Below are positions 15,503 to 24,599 of a stretch of DNA of 37,348 bases, one piece after another (position 1 is the first letter of the stretch; each line of letters opens with the position of its first letter). The stretch covers positions 1 to 37,348 of the forward strand of contig DBMO01000055.1 in the NCBI GenBank assembly GCA_002298995.1. The letters run 5' to 3'. Source of the stretch: Desulfarculales bacterium UBA696 (lineage in GTDB: Bacteria; Desulfobacterota; Syntrophobacteria; Syntrophobacterales; Syntrophobacteraceae). The notes below the pieces were generated by a model, which searched no databases, was not told the DNA's origin, and saw only the letters and a list, made by a program, of their open reading frames with translations. Both the position numbers and the translations under genes were made by a program.

Positions 15503-17029
15503 TCAGGCAGATTGCTTTGCCCGGAACCTTCTGGGGTCGATGCCGTATTTTTCCACTTTGTACTGGATGATGCGCTTGGTGGTCCCGAGGAGCCGGGCGG
15601 CCTGGGACTGGTTGCCGCGAACGTCTTTGAGGGCGTCGGTGATCAGGTCGCGCTCGAAGGCGCTGGTAAGGGCCTCCAGCTTGCCGCGGCTGACGTTTTG
15701 CATCCCCTGCGGCTTCATCTGAAGCGTCGGGGGCAGGTGCCAAGAATCGATGGCGTTTTCCTGGCTAAGCAGCACGGAGCGCTCGATGCAGTTTTCGAGT
15801 TCCCGTACGTTTCCGGGCCAATGATAACTCATAAGCAGATCGATTGCGCTGGTCGTGATCCTTTTTATGTCCTTGGCGAACTCGCGTGCGTATTTCAAAA
15901 CAAAATAGTCCGCGAGGAGCAGTATGTCCGGTCCCCGCTCGCGAAGGGGTGGCAGGTAGATCGGAAAGACGTTTAGCCTGTAGAAAAGGTCCTGGCGAAA
16001 GTTACCCTGGGCGACCTCGGCTTCGAGGTCCTTATTTGAAGCCGTAATTACCCGAACGTCCACCTTGACCGTCCGGGATGATCCCAGGGGCTGGAACTCT
16101 CTTTCCTGGAGGACGCGCAAAAGCTTTGCCTGGGCGATTGGCGAGAGTTCCCCCACCTCGTCCAGAAAAATGGTTCCGCCCTGCGCCTCTTCGAACCGGC
16201 CCCTCCGCCGGGTTATGGCGCCGGTAAAAGCTCCCCTTTCATGGCCGAAAAGTTCGCTCTCGAGAAGTGTGTCGGGCATCGCCGCGCAATTGACCTGGGT
16301 GAGAGGGCCGCCCCTCCTGCGGCTGTTTTCGTGGATCGCCCTGGCTACCAGTTCTTTTCCTGTCCCGGTCTCACCGGCAATAAGGGCCGTGGTATTGGTG
16401 TCCGCAACCTGGTCGATCAGCCGCAGTACTTCCTGGATAACCTTCGAGCGCCCTATGATATTGGTTGTCGGACGCCTTGCCTCGGCAAGCATTCGCCGGA
16501 GCCTGCGGTTTTCCTCATCCACCGCCCGGAAATGGACTACCTTTCCGAGCAGTTCGGCAACGGCCGAGAGAATCTTTACTTCTTCATCTATCTCCTCGAC
16601 CTGGTGGGCAAGCTTGTCCGCCGAGAGCACCCCGACGCAACGCCCCTGGTAAAAAATCGGGACGCACAGAAAGGATAGCTCCGCGCGGTTTAGAGATTTT
16701 CGCGCACCCGTGCGGTCCAGAAAGTGAGTTTCGTTGCCAAGGTTTGCGATAGCTAGCGGCCGGCCGGTCTGGGCCACCTTGCCGGTTATACCTTCTCCCG
16801 GCCGGTAGCAGATCTTGCCTGTTTCGACGTCAACGCCGCGGGCCACATCGAGATAAGCCTCACCGGTTTGCAAGTCGAGAATGGAGATCATGCCTCGCTC
16901 CATTCCCAGGCGGGCGCTCAGCACGTCGAGGGTCTCGTTTAGTTGGTCCTTTAATTCTGAAGATTGGGAGACGACCCTTGCAATTTCGTGGAGCGCGCGT
17001 AATTCAATGAGGCTAAAATCTTCCAGCAT
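15503..17029 (-). CDS. Sigma-54-dependent activator with GAF domain (NifA/NorR type)
   Basis: A 508-residue bacterial enhancer-binding protein. The GAF sensor spans about 20-165. The AAA+ domain has GETGTGKE at 219-226, the sigma-54 contact loop GAFTGA at 266-271 and Walker B TIFLDE at 286-291. A Fis-type helix-turn-helix occupies about 470-500 (GNQSQAARLLG then a KYGID tail). The C-terminus looks NifA-like, but no nif genes are present. It is divergent from a quinol NO reductase, which is how NorR is placed relative to its target, so a role in NO response is the best guess. A cysteine in the LSFLCVPIF strand of the GAF domain is also common in NifA, so it is not specific evidence for NO sensing. 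Confidence 0.9.
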   Translation of the reverse strand: MLEDFSLIELRALHEIARVVSQSSELKDQLNETLDVLSARLGMERGMISILDLQTGEAYLDVARGVDVETGKICYRPGEGITGKVAQTGRPLAIANLGNETHFLDRTGARKSLNRAELSFLCVPIFYQGRCVGVLSADKLAHQVEEIDEEVKILSAVAELLGKVVHFRAVDEENRRLRRMLAEARRPTTNIIGRSKVIQEVLRLIDQVADTNTTALIAGETGTGKELVARAIHENSRRRGGPLTQVNCAAMPDTLLESELFGHERGAFTGAITRRRGRFEEAQGGTIFLDEVGELSPIAQAKLLRVLQEREFQPLGSSRTVKVDVRVITASNKDLEAEVAQGNFRQDLFYRLNVFPIYLPPLRERGPDILLLADYFVLKYAREFAKDIKRITTSAIDLLMSYHWPGNVRELENCIERSVLLSQENAIDSWHLPPTLQMKPQGMQNVSRGKLEALTSAFERDLITDALKDVRGNQSQAARLLGTTKRIIQYKVEKYGIDPRRFRAKQSA

Positions 17030-17093
17030 TTGTGAGTTATCCTAAAAAGTGTAATATTTTCGGCAAAGTGGTACGGAAAATTATCCCAATTGC

Positions 17094-17141
17094 ACAAAAT
17101 TGTCACCAATTTTATTTCACCATGAAATAGAACAAAATTGT
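17094..17141. promoter_or_regulatory. Palindromic operator candidate between activator and qNOR
   Basis: A perfect 7-3-7 palindrome, TATTTCA/TGAAATA, lies at 17113-17129. Around it are CAATTTT (17107-17113) and AAAATTG (17134-17140). The word ACAAAATTGT occurs at 17094-17103 and 17132-17141, 38 bp apart. A TTGGC...TTGCT pair at 17157-17173 resembles a -24/-12 element, but the GG-GC gap is 11 rather than 10. These could be activator sites, or bind an unlinked regulator. Confidence 0.45.
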
Positions 17142-17288
17142 TGCGCCGCCCCTTTTTGGCTCCAGAGCTTGCTCGAATACTCGCCGGCACGGTTGAAAAT
17201 CAACGTCGGCGGTCTTAAAGCACATCATGAAGAACACTTTCACCGTTATTACGCCATCCAAATTCCTGCCAATAAAAGGGACCCCGCC

Positions 17289-19583
17289 ATGAATGAATCC
17301 AGGGAAGCCTCTCCAAGAGAAATTTCGCCGGCGTGGCGATACGCAGTCGCGGCAACAATCGTTTTGGGAATGGCCGTTCTGATCTTTATTTCGGCCTCGG
17401 CCTACAAGGATGCGCCGCCGATCCCGAACATGGTGGTGGACACGGCCGGCAGGACGGTTTTCACCGGCGCCGACATACTTGCGGGCCAGGAGGTTTTCCT
17501 GCGATACGGGCTGATGGCTAACGGGACCATCTGGGGGCACGGCGCCTACCTGGGGCCCGATTTTTCGGCCCAATATCTGCACACGCTGGGCGAGCACACC
17601 GCCGACAGCGTGGCGGAGAGGATGTTTAGGGCCCCGGTCTCGAAGCTTGCTTCCGATGAACTAGGGGTGGTTGCCGCGGAAGTAACGACAATTTTAAAGA
17701 AGAACCGCTACGATTCCGCCGCCAGGGTCCTTGTCTATACCTCCTTCGAGGCCGATTCTTTCGACCGGCAGATCTCAATGTGGGGCAGGCACTTCTCCGA
17801 CCCGGAACTTAGCGGCGGGCTTTCTCAAAAGTACATTTCGGACCCCGAGGAACTGCGGCAGCTTACCGCTTTTTTTTCTTGGACCGCATGGGCATCCGCC
17901 GCCCAACGCCCCGGCAAGAATTATTCCTACACCAACAATTTTCCATACGATACTTTGGTTGGAAACCAGGCCACCCCCGACGCCATCCTGTGGAGCATGC
18001 TTAGTATCATTACGTTTCTGGGGGGACTTGCGGCGGTTCTATTTGTTTTCGGAAGATTCGAGTACCTGGGCTGGAGGGCAACGGACATCCCTCAGCAGCC
18101 CCTTCTTGTTCCGGGAATAGCAACGCCCGCGCAAAGGGCAACGATCAAGTATTTCGTCGTGGTGAGCCTGCTCTTCCTTGTCCAGGTGCTGGTCGGGGGA
18201 GGAACAGCGCATTTTCGGGCAGAACCGGGCAGCTTCTACGGCTTTGACCTGCCGAGCATCTTCCCAAGCAACATTCTGAGGACCTGGCACCTGCAGCTTG
18301 CGATCTTCTGGGTGGCGACGGCCTACATCGCCGGGGGTCTCCTGGTGGCCCCGGGCCTTTCCGGCTCCGAGCCCCGGAGGCAAACTCTCGGGATCAACAT
18401 TTTGTTTGCCGCGCTTATCGTTGTGGTGGGCGGAAGTCTTCTGGGGGAAATTTTCGGTATAATGCAAATGCTCGGGAACCTCTGGTTCTGGTTCGGCCAC
18501 CAGGGATGGGAATACCTCGAAATCGGGCGCATGTGGCAGGTGTTTCTAACCATCGGTTTCCTACTTTGGCTTTTTCTGGTTTACCGCGGGGTGGGCAGGG
18601 GCACCCGAAACAGCCAACACGGCGAATTGGCCACCCTGTTTGTAATCGCCGCCGTCACCATTCCCCTATTCTATATTCCGGCCTTCTTCTTCGACAGCGT
18701 CTCCAATTATTCAGTGGTGGATATGTGGCGATTCTGGATTATCCACCTCTGGGTGGAGGGATTTTTCGAGATATTCGTGACGGCCATGGTCGCCGTGATC
18801 TTCTACCAGCTGGGGATGGTTTCACACCGGACGGCCATCACGGTCATCTATCTCGACGCTATTCTTTTCCTGGGCGGCGGTATAATCGGCACGGCCCATC
18901 ACTGGTACTGGACAGGGCAGTCGGTCATCACGATGGCCTTTGCCGCCCTCTATTCGGCGATGGAGGTCGTTCCGCTGACCCTTCTCACGCTCGATGCATG
19001 GTCTTTCGTGCGGGTGACAAGGTCGCAGTGTCAGGTCTGTGGGACCATACCCCATAAGTGGGCCTTCTATTTTCTAATGGCGGTCGGTTTTTGGAACTTT
19101 GTCGGGGCGGGGATTTTCGGGTTTTTGATCAATTTACCGATAATCAGCTACTACGAAGTCGGCACCATGCTCACACCCAATCACGGCCACGCGGCGTTCA
19201 TGGGCGCCTTCGGGATGCTCGCAGTGGCCCTGCTGGTCCTTGGGCTTCGGCACGTGCTGACCGAAGAACAGTGGAAGAAACCGGAAAAGTTTATCAGGAT
19301 TTCCTTCTGGGGACTTAATGCCGGCCTCGCCCTGATGATAATTTTGAACCTTTTCCCCGGCGGTGTGATGCAGCTTCGAGACGTTCTGGACAACGGGTAC
19401 TGGCATGCCAGAAACCTGGCCTACCTCAACCAGAGGTTCGTCAGGATGATCGAGTGGTTCCGGTTGCCGGGGGACGCGGTATTTATCCTGTTTGGGGTCG
19501 TCCCGGCCGTGATCGCTTCGGTGATGACCTATGTTATTATGCTTACCGGGAAAAAGGAAACCGCTCAGCCCGGAGTGGAATAG
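17289..19583 (+). CDS. norZ: Quinol-dependent nitric oxide reductase (qNOR)
   Basis: A 764-residue single-chain inner-membrane enzyme reducing 2 NO to N2O with electrons from quinol, for detoxification or denitrification. Numbering is from the ATG at 17289. After helix 1 (about 15-35) there is a long cytochrome-c-like periplasmic domain without CXXCH, as usual for qNOR. About 13 further helices follow. The non-heme iron site shows His486 and Glu490 in HLWVEGFFE and the pair His537-His538 in GTAHHWYW. His308 and Glu312 in HFRAE match the quinol-site His-x3-Glu pattern. These argue for a true reductase rather than an NO dismutase. The open frame reaches back to 17100, but the family N-terminus and AAAAGGGA support 17289. 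Confidence 0.93.
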   Translation: MNESREASPREISPAWRYAVAATIVLGMAVLIFISASAYKDAPPIPNMVVDTAGRTVFTGADILAGQEVFLRYGLMANGTIWGHGAYLGPDFSAQYLHTLGEHTADSVAERMFRAPVSKLASDELGVVAAEVTTILKKNRYDSAARVLVYTSFEADSFDRQISMWGRHFSDPELSGGLSQKYISDPEELRQLTAFFSWTAWASAAQRPGKNYSYTNNFPYDTLVGNQATPDAILWSMLSIITFLGGLAAVLFVFGRFEYLGWRATDIPQQPLLVPGIATPAQRATIKYFVVVSLLFLVQVLVGGGTAHFRAEPGSFYGFDLPSIFPSNILRTWHLQLAIFWVATAYIAGGLLVAPGLSGSEPRRQTLGINILFAALIVVVGGSLLGEIFGIMQMLGNLWFWFGHQGWEYLEIGRMWQVFLTIGFLLWLFLVYRGVGRGTRNSQHGELATLFVIAAVTIPLFYIPAFFFDSVSNYSVVDMWRFWIIHLWVEGFFEIFVTAMVAVIFYQLGMVSHRTAITVIYLDAILFLGGGIIGTAHHWYWTGQSVITMAFAALYSAMEVVPLTLLTLDAWSFVRVTRSQCQVCGTIPHKWAFYFLMAVGFWNFVGAGIFGFLINLPIISYYEVGTMLTPNHGHAAFMGAFGMLAVALLVLGLRHVLTEEQWKKPEKFIRISFWGLNAGLALMIILNLFPGGVMQLRDVLDNGYWHARNLAYLNQRFVRMIEWFRLPGDAVFILFGVVPAVIASVMTYVIMLTGKKETAQPGVE

Positions 19584-19990
19584 GCGGCGGCGTTCTACAG
19601 ATCGGATCGGTTCTTATATCGAAATGTAGGTTGTTCAGGCTCCAGTGTGTAGGTTGGATCACGCAGAGCGTGCAGCCAAGGCGAGCACCGCGGACCCGAC
19701 ATCGGCAGTGCCCCGCGTGATCGCATCGGGCCCTCTATTATTGAAAATCCGAGGCCTTATCCGAATGCCCCGATGCCATATTCCTCAAAAAATCAAGAGA
19801 TGATGCTCCCTAAGGGCATCAATCACCTTGACATACTTTAGAGATAATATAATATCGTAAATCTCGTCGTTCTCGGCTAAATAACTCGATTTTCTCAATA
19901 ATCGGCCTTTCTGTAAAGTTTTTGCCCTTTTTTTCTCAAGGGACGAGCTGTCGTTTTGCCTTTAATTACCAGCCCTTCGGGAGGAGGACC
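19584..19990 (+). other. Intergenic region: repeat and likely livK promoter
   Basis: At about 19649-19733 there is a TGTAGGTTGGATCACGC element whose GATCACGC is mirrored by GCGTGATC, a dispersed repeat type. A consensus -35 TTGACA lies at 19828-19833. It is followed by an AT-rich tract to about 19860, where a -10 is likely, though the perfect TATAAT there is only 14 bases away. No gene is seen. Confidence 0.45.
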
Positions 19991-21187
19991 ATGAAAAAGT
20001 TTTTTAGATTTTCCCTGGTACTAATTATGGCCCTGGCTTTGTTCGCTCCTACCGCATCTTTTGCACAAGAGACGATCAGGGTGGGTATTATTCTGCCCAT
20101 CTCAGGCGGACAGGCATCTTTTGGTGAAATCGAGAAGAACTCGTTCGATATCGCCATGGAGGAAATCAACGGGTCCGGGGGCATTAATGGTAAGAAGATC
20201 GAATTTCTGTACGAGGATGACACCGGCCGTCCGGATGTGGCACGCTCCGCTGCCGAGAAACTGATCAACAAGGACAAGGTAGCCATGCTCGGCGGAGGGT
20301 ACGGCAGCTCTGAAACGATGGCCATCGCCGGGGTTGCCCAGCAGAACCGGATGCCTTTTCTCATCAACACCGGTTCCGATGACAAGATCACCGAAAAAGG
20401 CTGGGATTTTGTTTTTCGTCTCAATCCCTACGCCAGTGAATACTTCAAGGGGCTTGAAAGTTTTCTGACCGAAGTTGTAAAGCCGCAGACCTGCGCCATT
20501 CTCTATGAGAACACCAACTTCGGAACCAGCCAGTCAAAGGCTTTTGCAACAGCCTGCGAAAGGCTTGGGATCAAGGTGGTCATGACCGAAGGCTACGAAA
20601 AAGGCGGCGTGGATTTTAAGCCTCTTCTCATCAATGTGAAAAAGGCCAATCCCGACCTCATCTATATGATCTCCTACCTGATGGACGCCTCGCTGCTGAT
20701 GCGGCAGTCGATGGAGCTCCAGCTCAACCCGAAGATGTTCATCGGCGGAGGCGCCGGTTTCACCCTGCCTGAGTTCCCCGATAACGCCGGCAAAGCATCC
20801 GAGAAGGTCATGTCGGTTACTCTCTGGTACCAGAGCCTGCCTTATCCCGGCGCATTGGACTACTTCACGAAGTACAAGGAAAGATTTAAAAAGAATACCG
20901 AATACCACGGCGCCGAAGCCTATTCCGCGGCCTATGTCATCGCGGATGTCCTCAAGCGCGCCAAGTCCCTTTCCCCGGACGATATCAAGGAGGCGCTGCT
21001 CGCAACCGACATGAAGACCTGCTTCGGACCGGTTAAGTTCGTGAAAGTCGGCGACAAAATCAATCAGAACGTCCTACCTACCTATGTGATGCAATGGATC
21101 GACGGCAAAGGCGAGCTGGTCTGGCCCAAGGAGGGCGCGGGCAAGCCTTACGTCTACCCGGTGAACTGGCAGAAAGAGTGGAAATAA
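19991..21187 (+). CDS. livK: Branched-chain amino-acid-type ABC substrate-binding protein
   Basis: A 398-residue periplasmic binding protein of the LivK/Leu-Ile-Val family. The signal peptide is MKKFFRFSLVLIMALALFAP..., ending at SFA-Q near residue 26. The mature start, TIRVGIILPISGGQASFGE, then EINGSGGINGKKIEF, is typical of the family. The start at 19991 is set by GGAGGA six bases upstream, and the longer open frame does not fit. It is the first gene of livKHMGF. Family members bind branched-chain or aromatic amino acids, amides or aromatic acids, so the exact ligand is unknown. A large stem-loop follows and probably lets this gene be expressed above the membrane subunits. Confidence 0.92.
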   Translation: MKKFFRFSLVLIMALALFAPTASFAQETIRVGIILPISGGQASFGEIEKNSFDIAMEEINGSGGINGKKIEFLYEDDTGRPDVARSAAEKLINKDKVAMLGGGYGSSETMAIAGVAQQNRMPFLINTGSDDKITEKGWDFVFRLNPYASEYFKGLESFLTEVVKPQTCAILYENTNFGTSQSKAFATACERLGIKVVMTEGYEKGGVDFKPLLINVKKANPDLIYMISYLMDASLLMRQSMELQLNPKMFIGGGAGFTLPEFPDNAGKASEKVMSVTLWYQSLPYPGALDYFTKYKERFKKNTEYHGAEAYSAAYVIADVLKRAKSLSPDDIKEALLATDMKTCFGPVKFVKVGDKINQNVLPTYVMQWIDGKGELVWPKEGAGKPYVYPVNWQKEWK

Positions 21188-21200
21188 ATTGAGCTCACTG

Positions 21201-21263
21201 GAGGGGTTGCAGCCCGCGGGCGCCGGCGACGGGCTGGATAGCCTGCCGCTCATGCGACCCCTC
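21201..21263 (+). terminator. Large stem-loop between livK and livH
   Basis: Nested arms GAGGGGT (21201-21207) with ACCCCTC (21257-21263) and CAGCCCG (21210-21216) with CGGGCTG (21230-21236), then ATTTTAT. It may be a partial terminator or an mRNA-stabilising hairpin that raises binding-protein output relative to the permease. Confidence 0.6.
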
Positions 21264-21286
21264 ATTTTATCGGTGTAAGGATATTT

Positions 21287-22162
21287 ATGCAGGAACTGAT
21301 ACAGGCGCTTGTGGCAGGCGTGCTGATGGGAGGCATTTACGCCCTGATCGGGATCGGAATGACCCTGATCATGGGCGTGATGAAAATAATCAATCTGGCG
21401 CATGGCGAACTGATGATGGTCGCAATGTACATCACTTACGTGCTTGCGCAGTATTTTGGACTGGACCCCTATTTCTCGCTTCTCATCGCCATGCCCAGCC
21501 TCTTCATTATCGGGGTCCTCATACAGAAATACCTCCTCAACCCCCTCCTGAAGGTTGACTCGATTTTACCTGAGAACCAGGTTCTGATGACGGTCGGGGT
21601 AGGCATGGTGCTGACCGAGGTAATGCGGTTCATTTTTCAGGCCGATTTTAAATCGGTGAAAACCAGCTACAGTTCGACCGCTTTTTATCTCGGGACCATC
21701 TCATTCAACCTGCCCATGGTCGTCGCTTTCGGGATCGCCGTGGCGCTCACCATCTGCCTGTTTTACTTTTTGTTGAAAACCGACGTGGGCAAATCCATCA
21801 GGGCGACCGCTCAAAATAAGGAGGCAGCCCTGCTGATGGGAATAAACGCCGAGAAGATCACTGTTATGACCTACGGCCTCGGGGCTTCGTTGGCGGCGGC
21901 ATCCGGCACTTTGCTGCTTCCGATCTATTACCTTTTTCCCAGCATCGGGGGACCGTTCACCCTGAAAGCTTTTGTCATTACAATGCTCGGGGGAATGGGG
22001 AGCACTGTTGGCGCCATTGTCGGCGGCGTGGTGCTCGGCGTGGCCGAATCGCTCGGGGCAACCTACATCAAAATGGGTCTGAAAGATTCGGTGGCAATGT
22101 TCATCTTTCTCCTTGTCCTGATATTCCTGCCCGGCGGGTTGAAGAGGCTGACCAAAGTCTAG
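21287..22162 (+). CDS. livH: Branched-chain amino acid ABC permease LivH
   Basis: A 291-residue inner-membrane permease of the LivH family, with about eight hydrophobic helices. Typical segments are GGIYALIGIGMTLIMGVMKIINLAHGELMM at the start (helix 1 and the re-entrant part) and the EAA-like ATAQNKEAALLMGINAEKI coupling loop. A TAAGGA site precedes the ATG at 21287. It pairs with LivM to form the transmembrane channel. Twelve bases separate its stop from livM. Confidence 0.93.
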   Translation: MQELIQALVAGVLMGGIYALIGIGMTLIMGVMKIINLAHGELMMVAMYITYVLAQYFGLDPYFSLLIAMPSLFIIGVLIQKYLLNPLLKVDSILPENQVLMTVGVGMVLTEVMRFIFQADFKSVKTSYSSTAFYLGTISFNLPMVVAFGIAVALTICLFYFLLKTDVGKSIRATAQNKEAALLMGINAEKITVMTYGLGASLAAASGTLLLPIYYLFPSIGGPFTLKAFVITMLGGMGSTVGAIVGGVVLGVAESLGATYIKMGLKDSVAMFIFLLVLIFLPGGLKRLTKV

Positions 22163-22173
22163 TAGAGGTAGCT

Positions 22174-23175
22174 ATGGGAAATACTTTTAACTGGCGCAAA
22201 ATTCCTTGGGCGAAGGTGCTTTCGGTAGCTTTCCTGGTGCTCTTCCCCCTTCTGGTCGATTCCGACTATTACCGGCATCTATTCATAATTGCCCTGATGT
22301 GGGTGGTGATAGGATCGTCGTGGAACCTGCTCTCCGGATACACGGGACAGGTTTCTTTCGGTCACGCGATTTTTTTCGGCGTCGGCGCTTACACCGCCGG
22401 ACTCTTCACGACCAAGCTCAGCATGTCCGCCTGGTGGGGAATGCTCCTCGGCGGGCCTGTCTCCCTGCTGGTGGGGATTGTTATCGGCTGGATCTGTTTC
22501 AGGTTGCGCGGACCCTATTTCGCCCTGGCAACCATTGCAATCGGAGAGATATTCCGACAAGTCGCCGAGAACTGGATCAGTTTCACGGAAGGAATGCAGG
22601 GAATCCTCATTATTCAGACATTTCGCTCGAAGATCCCTTACTATTACCTCGCCCTGGGACTTGCGATAGCGTGCGTGGGGACTATCGCCCTGGTTCTGCG
22701 CTCGAAGTGGGGGTTTTATTTCATTGCCATTCGAGAGGACCAGGACGCCGCGGAGGCCCTGGGCATCAGCAGCTATCGCTACAAGAGCCTCTCCCTTATG
22801 ATCAGTTCTTTTTTTACCGGCCTGGCGGGGGCCTTTTACATGAACTACATGGCCTTTATCGATCCGCAGGTCGTCTTTTCACTTCACTACATCTCGATCA
22901 TGGCAATCCTGGTCGGAATCATCGGCGGAGTCGGGACGATCTGGGGGCCGGCGGTCGGGGCTTTCATAATGGTGCTGCTCCAGGAGACATTTCGGAGCTC
23001 CTTCTACGGATTGGTGCCGCGGTGGGTTAGCGAGGCGCATGTGCTCGTCTTCGGTCTGCTCGTCATATTCGTGATACGTTACATGGCAAATGGAATGGTG
23101 GGAGACTGGCCGAAAATCCAGCAACTCTGGTCCCGGCCAAAGGCTGTTTCTTCACCTTCAGTCAGTGGGAACTAA
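22174..23175 (+). CDS. livM: Branched-chain amino acid ABC permease LivM
   Basis: A 333-residue inner-membrane permease, partner of LivH. Family landmarks are SGYTGQVSFGHAIFFGVGAYTAGL, the coupling loop AIREDQDAAEALGISSYRYKSLSL, and GGVGTIWGPAVGAF near the C-terminus. About ten hydrophobic helices are visible. It lies in the liv operon, with only three bases between its stop and the livG start. The last ~20 residues are a polar tail. Confidence 0.93.
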   Translation: MGNTFNWRKIPWAKVLSVAFLVLFPLLVDSDYYRHLFIIALMWVVIGSSWNLLSGYTGQVSFGHAIFFGVGAYTAGLFTTKLSMSAWWGMLLGGPVSLLVGIVIGWICFRLRGPYFALATIAIGEIFRQVAENWISFTEGMQGILIIQTFRSKIPYYYLALGLAIACVGTIALVLRSKWGFYFIAIREDQDAAEALGISSYRYKSLSLMISSFFTGLAGAFYMNYMAFIDPQVVFSLHYISIMAILVGIIGGVGTIWGPAVGAFIMVLLQETFRSSFYGLVPRWVSEAHVLVFGLLVIFVIRYMANGMVGDWPKIQQLWSRPKAVSSPSVSGN

Positions 23176-23178
23176 AAC

Positions 23179-23892
23179 ATGCATTTTTTTGAAACACGCC
23201 GTCTGACAAAGGCTTTCGGCGGTCTGATCGCCGTCAATGATGTGAACTTCCAGGTCGAAGAGGGTGAAATTTATGGGCTGATAGGCCCTAACGGTTCGGG
23301 CAAGACAACCCTGTTCAACCTTGTGACCGGATTTCATCCGATCACTTCCGGCGCCGTTCGTTTTCAGGGCAAGGAATTGAACGGATTGCCGACTTGGAAA
23401 ATATGCAAGGAAGGTATCGGCAGGACATTTCAGATAGTAAAGCCGCTGCGCCGTATGACTGTTCTTGAAAACGTGATGGCGGCCGCATTCTGCAGGACCT
23501 CGAAGACCTCCATAGCCAGGGACAAAGCGCTCGAAGTGCTCCATTTTTGCGAACTGGACCAAAAAACCGACTTCGCCGCCAGCGGACTCACCATCGGCGA
23601 CCGCAAGCGGATGGAAATAGCCCGTGCGCTGGCAACAGGCCCCAAACTGCTGCTGCTCGACGAGACGATGGCCGGCCTGACCCCGCAGGAGCAGTATGAG
23701 GGCGTGGAACTCATCAAGAAAATCCGCAAATCCGGAATTACGATCATCATCGTCGAGCACATAATGCATGTCATTATGAACCTGTGCGATCGTATCCTTT
23801 GCATCAACTACGGCCAGGAAATCGTCAAGGGCTCTCCCAATGAGGTCGCCAACAACCAGGCCGTTATAGAAGCATATCTCGGAAAGGAATAG
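23179..23892 (+). CDS. livG: Branched-chain amino acid ABC ATP-binding protein LivG
   Basis: A 237-residue ATPase subunit. Walker A is GPNGSGKTT (near residues 35-43). The Q-loop region is GIGRTFQIVKPLRRMTVLENVM. The signature region is degenerate (SGLTIGDRKRMEIARAL), as often seen in LivG. Walker B is LLLLDETMAGL, and the His switch is VEHIMHVIM. The C-terminal EVANNQAVIEAYLGKE is the classic LivG ending. Two bases separate it from livF. Confidence 0.93.
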   Translation: MHFFETRRLTKAFGGLIAVNDVNFQVEEGEIYGLIGPNGSGKTTLFNLVTGFHPITSGAVRFQGKELNGLPTWKICKEGIGRTFQIVKPLRRMTVLENVMAAAFCRTSKTSIARDKALEVLHFCELDQKTDFAASGLTIGDRKRMEIARALATGPKLLLLDETMAGLTPQEQYEGVELIKKIRKSGITIIIVEHIMHVIMNLCDRILCINYGQEIVKGSPNEVANNQAVIEAYLGKE

Positions 23893-23894
23893 GA

Positions 23895-24599
23895 ATGCTG
23901 CGGGTTGAAAACATCAATGCCGGCTACGGGGACGTTCAGGTTCTCTGGGATGTCTCTTTTCATGTCGGCCTTAACGAGTTCGTTGTGTTGGTGGGGGCCA
24001 ATGGGGCCGGGAAAAGCACCATAATGCGAACCATATCGAGCATGGTGCCGCTTGGCAGCGGCGCGATCTGGTTCGAAAACGAGCGCCTCGACCAGGTCAC
24101 CGCCCACAAGATAGTCGAGCACGGGATAGCTCACGTACCCGAGGGGCGGCAACTTTTTCCCGAAATGACGGTCCTTGAAAATCTCGAGCTGGGCTCACTT
24201 AAAGCCGATGCGAAAAAGCAGCGCAAACAGACAACCGAATGGGTATTCGAGCTATTTCCGCGCCTCAAGGAGCGCAAGAAGCAGCTTGCGGGCACCATGT
24301 CCGGCGGCGAGCAGCAAATGCTTGCAATCGCCCGCGGGCTAATGTCCAAACCCAAGCTGATAATGTTTGACGAGCCTTCCCTGGGGCTTTCCCCCCTGCT
24401 GACGCAGGAAATTTTCCGGCTGGCTACCAAGGTTCACCGCGAGGGTCTAACAATCCTAATGGTCGAGCAGAACGTAAAGCAGACGCTTGCCATTTGCGAC
24501 CGGGCCTACGTTCTCGAAAACGGCAAGATAGTGCTTGAGGGCAAAGGAAAAGAACTCCTCGAAAACGAACAGGTCAAGAAGGCGTTCCTGGGAATTTGA
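23895..24599 (+). CDS. livF: Branched-chain amino acid ABC ATP-binding protein LivF
   Basis: A 234-residue ATPase subunit and partner of LivG. Walker A is GANGAGKST, followed by HGIAHVPEGRQLFPEMTVLENLELG, which is diagnostic for LivF. The signature is MSGGEQQMLAIARGL and Walker B is LIMFDEPSLGLSPLL. The end, LLENEQVKKAFLGI, is the usual LivF C-terminus. It is the last gene of livKHMGF. A GATGGGT/ACCCATC hairpin and a GGCAGG/CCTGCC hairpin lie downstream (24630-24700) without a T-run. Confidence 0.93.
   Translation: MLRVENINAGYGDVQVLWDVSFHVGLNEFVVLVGANGAGKSTIMRTISSMVPLGSGAIWFENERLDQVTAHKIVEHGIAHVPEGRQLFPEMTVLENLELGSLKADAKKQRKQTTEWVFELFPRLKERKKQLAGTMSGGEQQMLAIARGLMSKPKLIMFDEPSLGLSPLLTQEIFRLATKVHREGLTILMVEQNVKQTLAICDRAYVLENGKIVLEGKGKELLENEQVKKAFLGI

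Noticed and set aside
17157..17173. Possible sigma-54 promoter for qNOR
   Set aside because: TTGGC and TTGCT are present but GG and GC are 11 bases apart. The holoenzyme needs 10, so I do not annotate it as a promoter.
17289..19583. NO dismutase (Nod) rather than NO reductase
   Set aside because: The iron ligands (His486, Glu490, His537, His538) and the quinol-site His308-x3-Glu312 are intact. Nod proteins differ at such sites.
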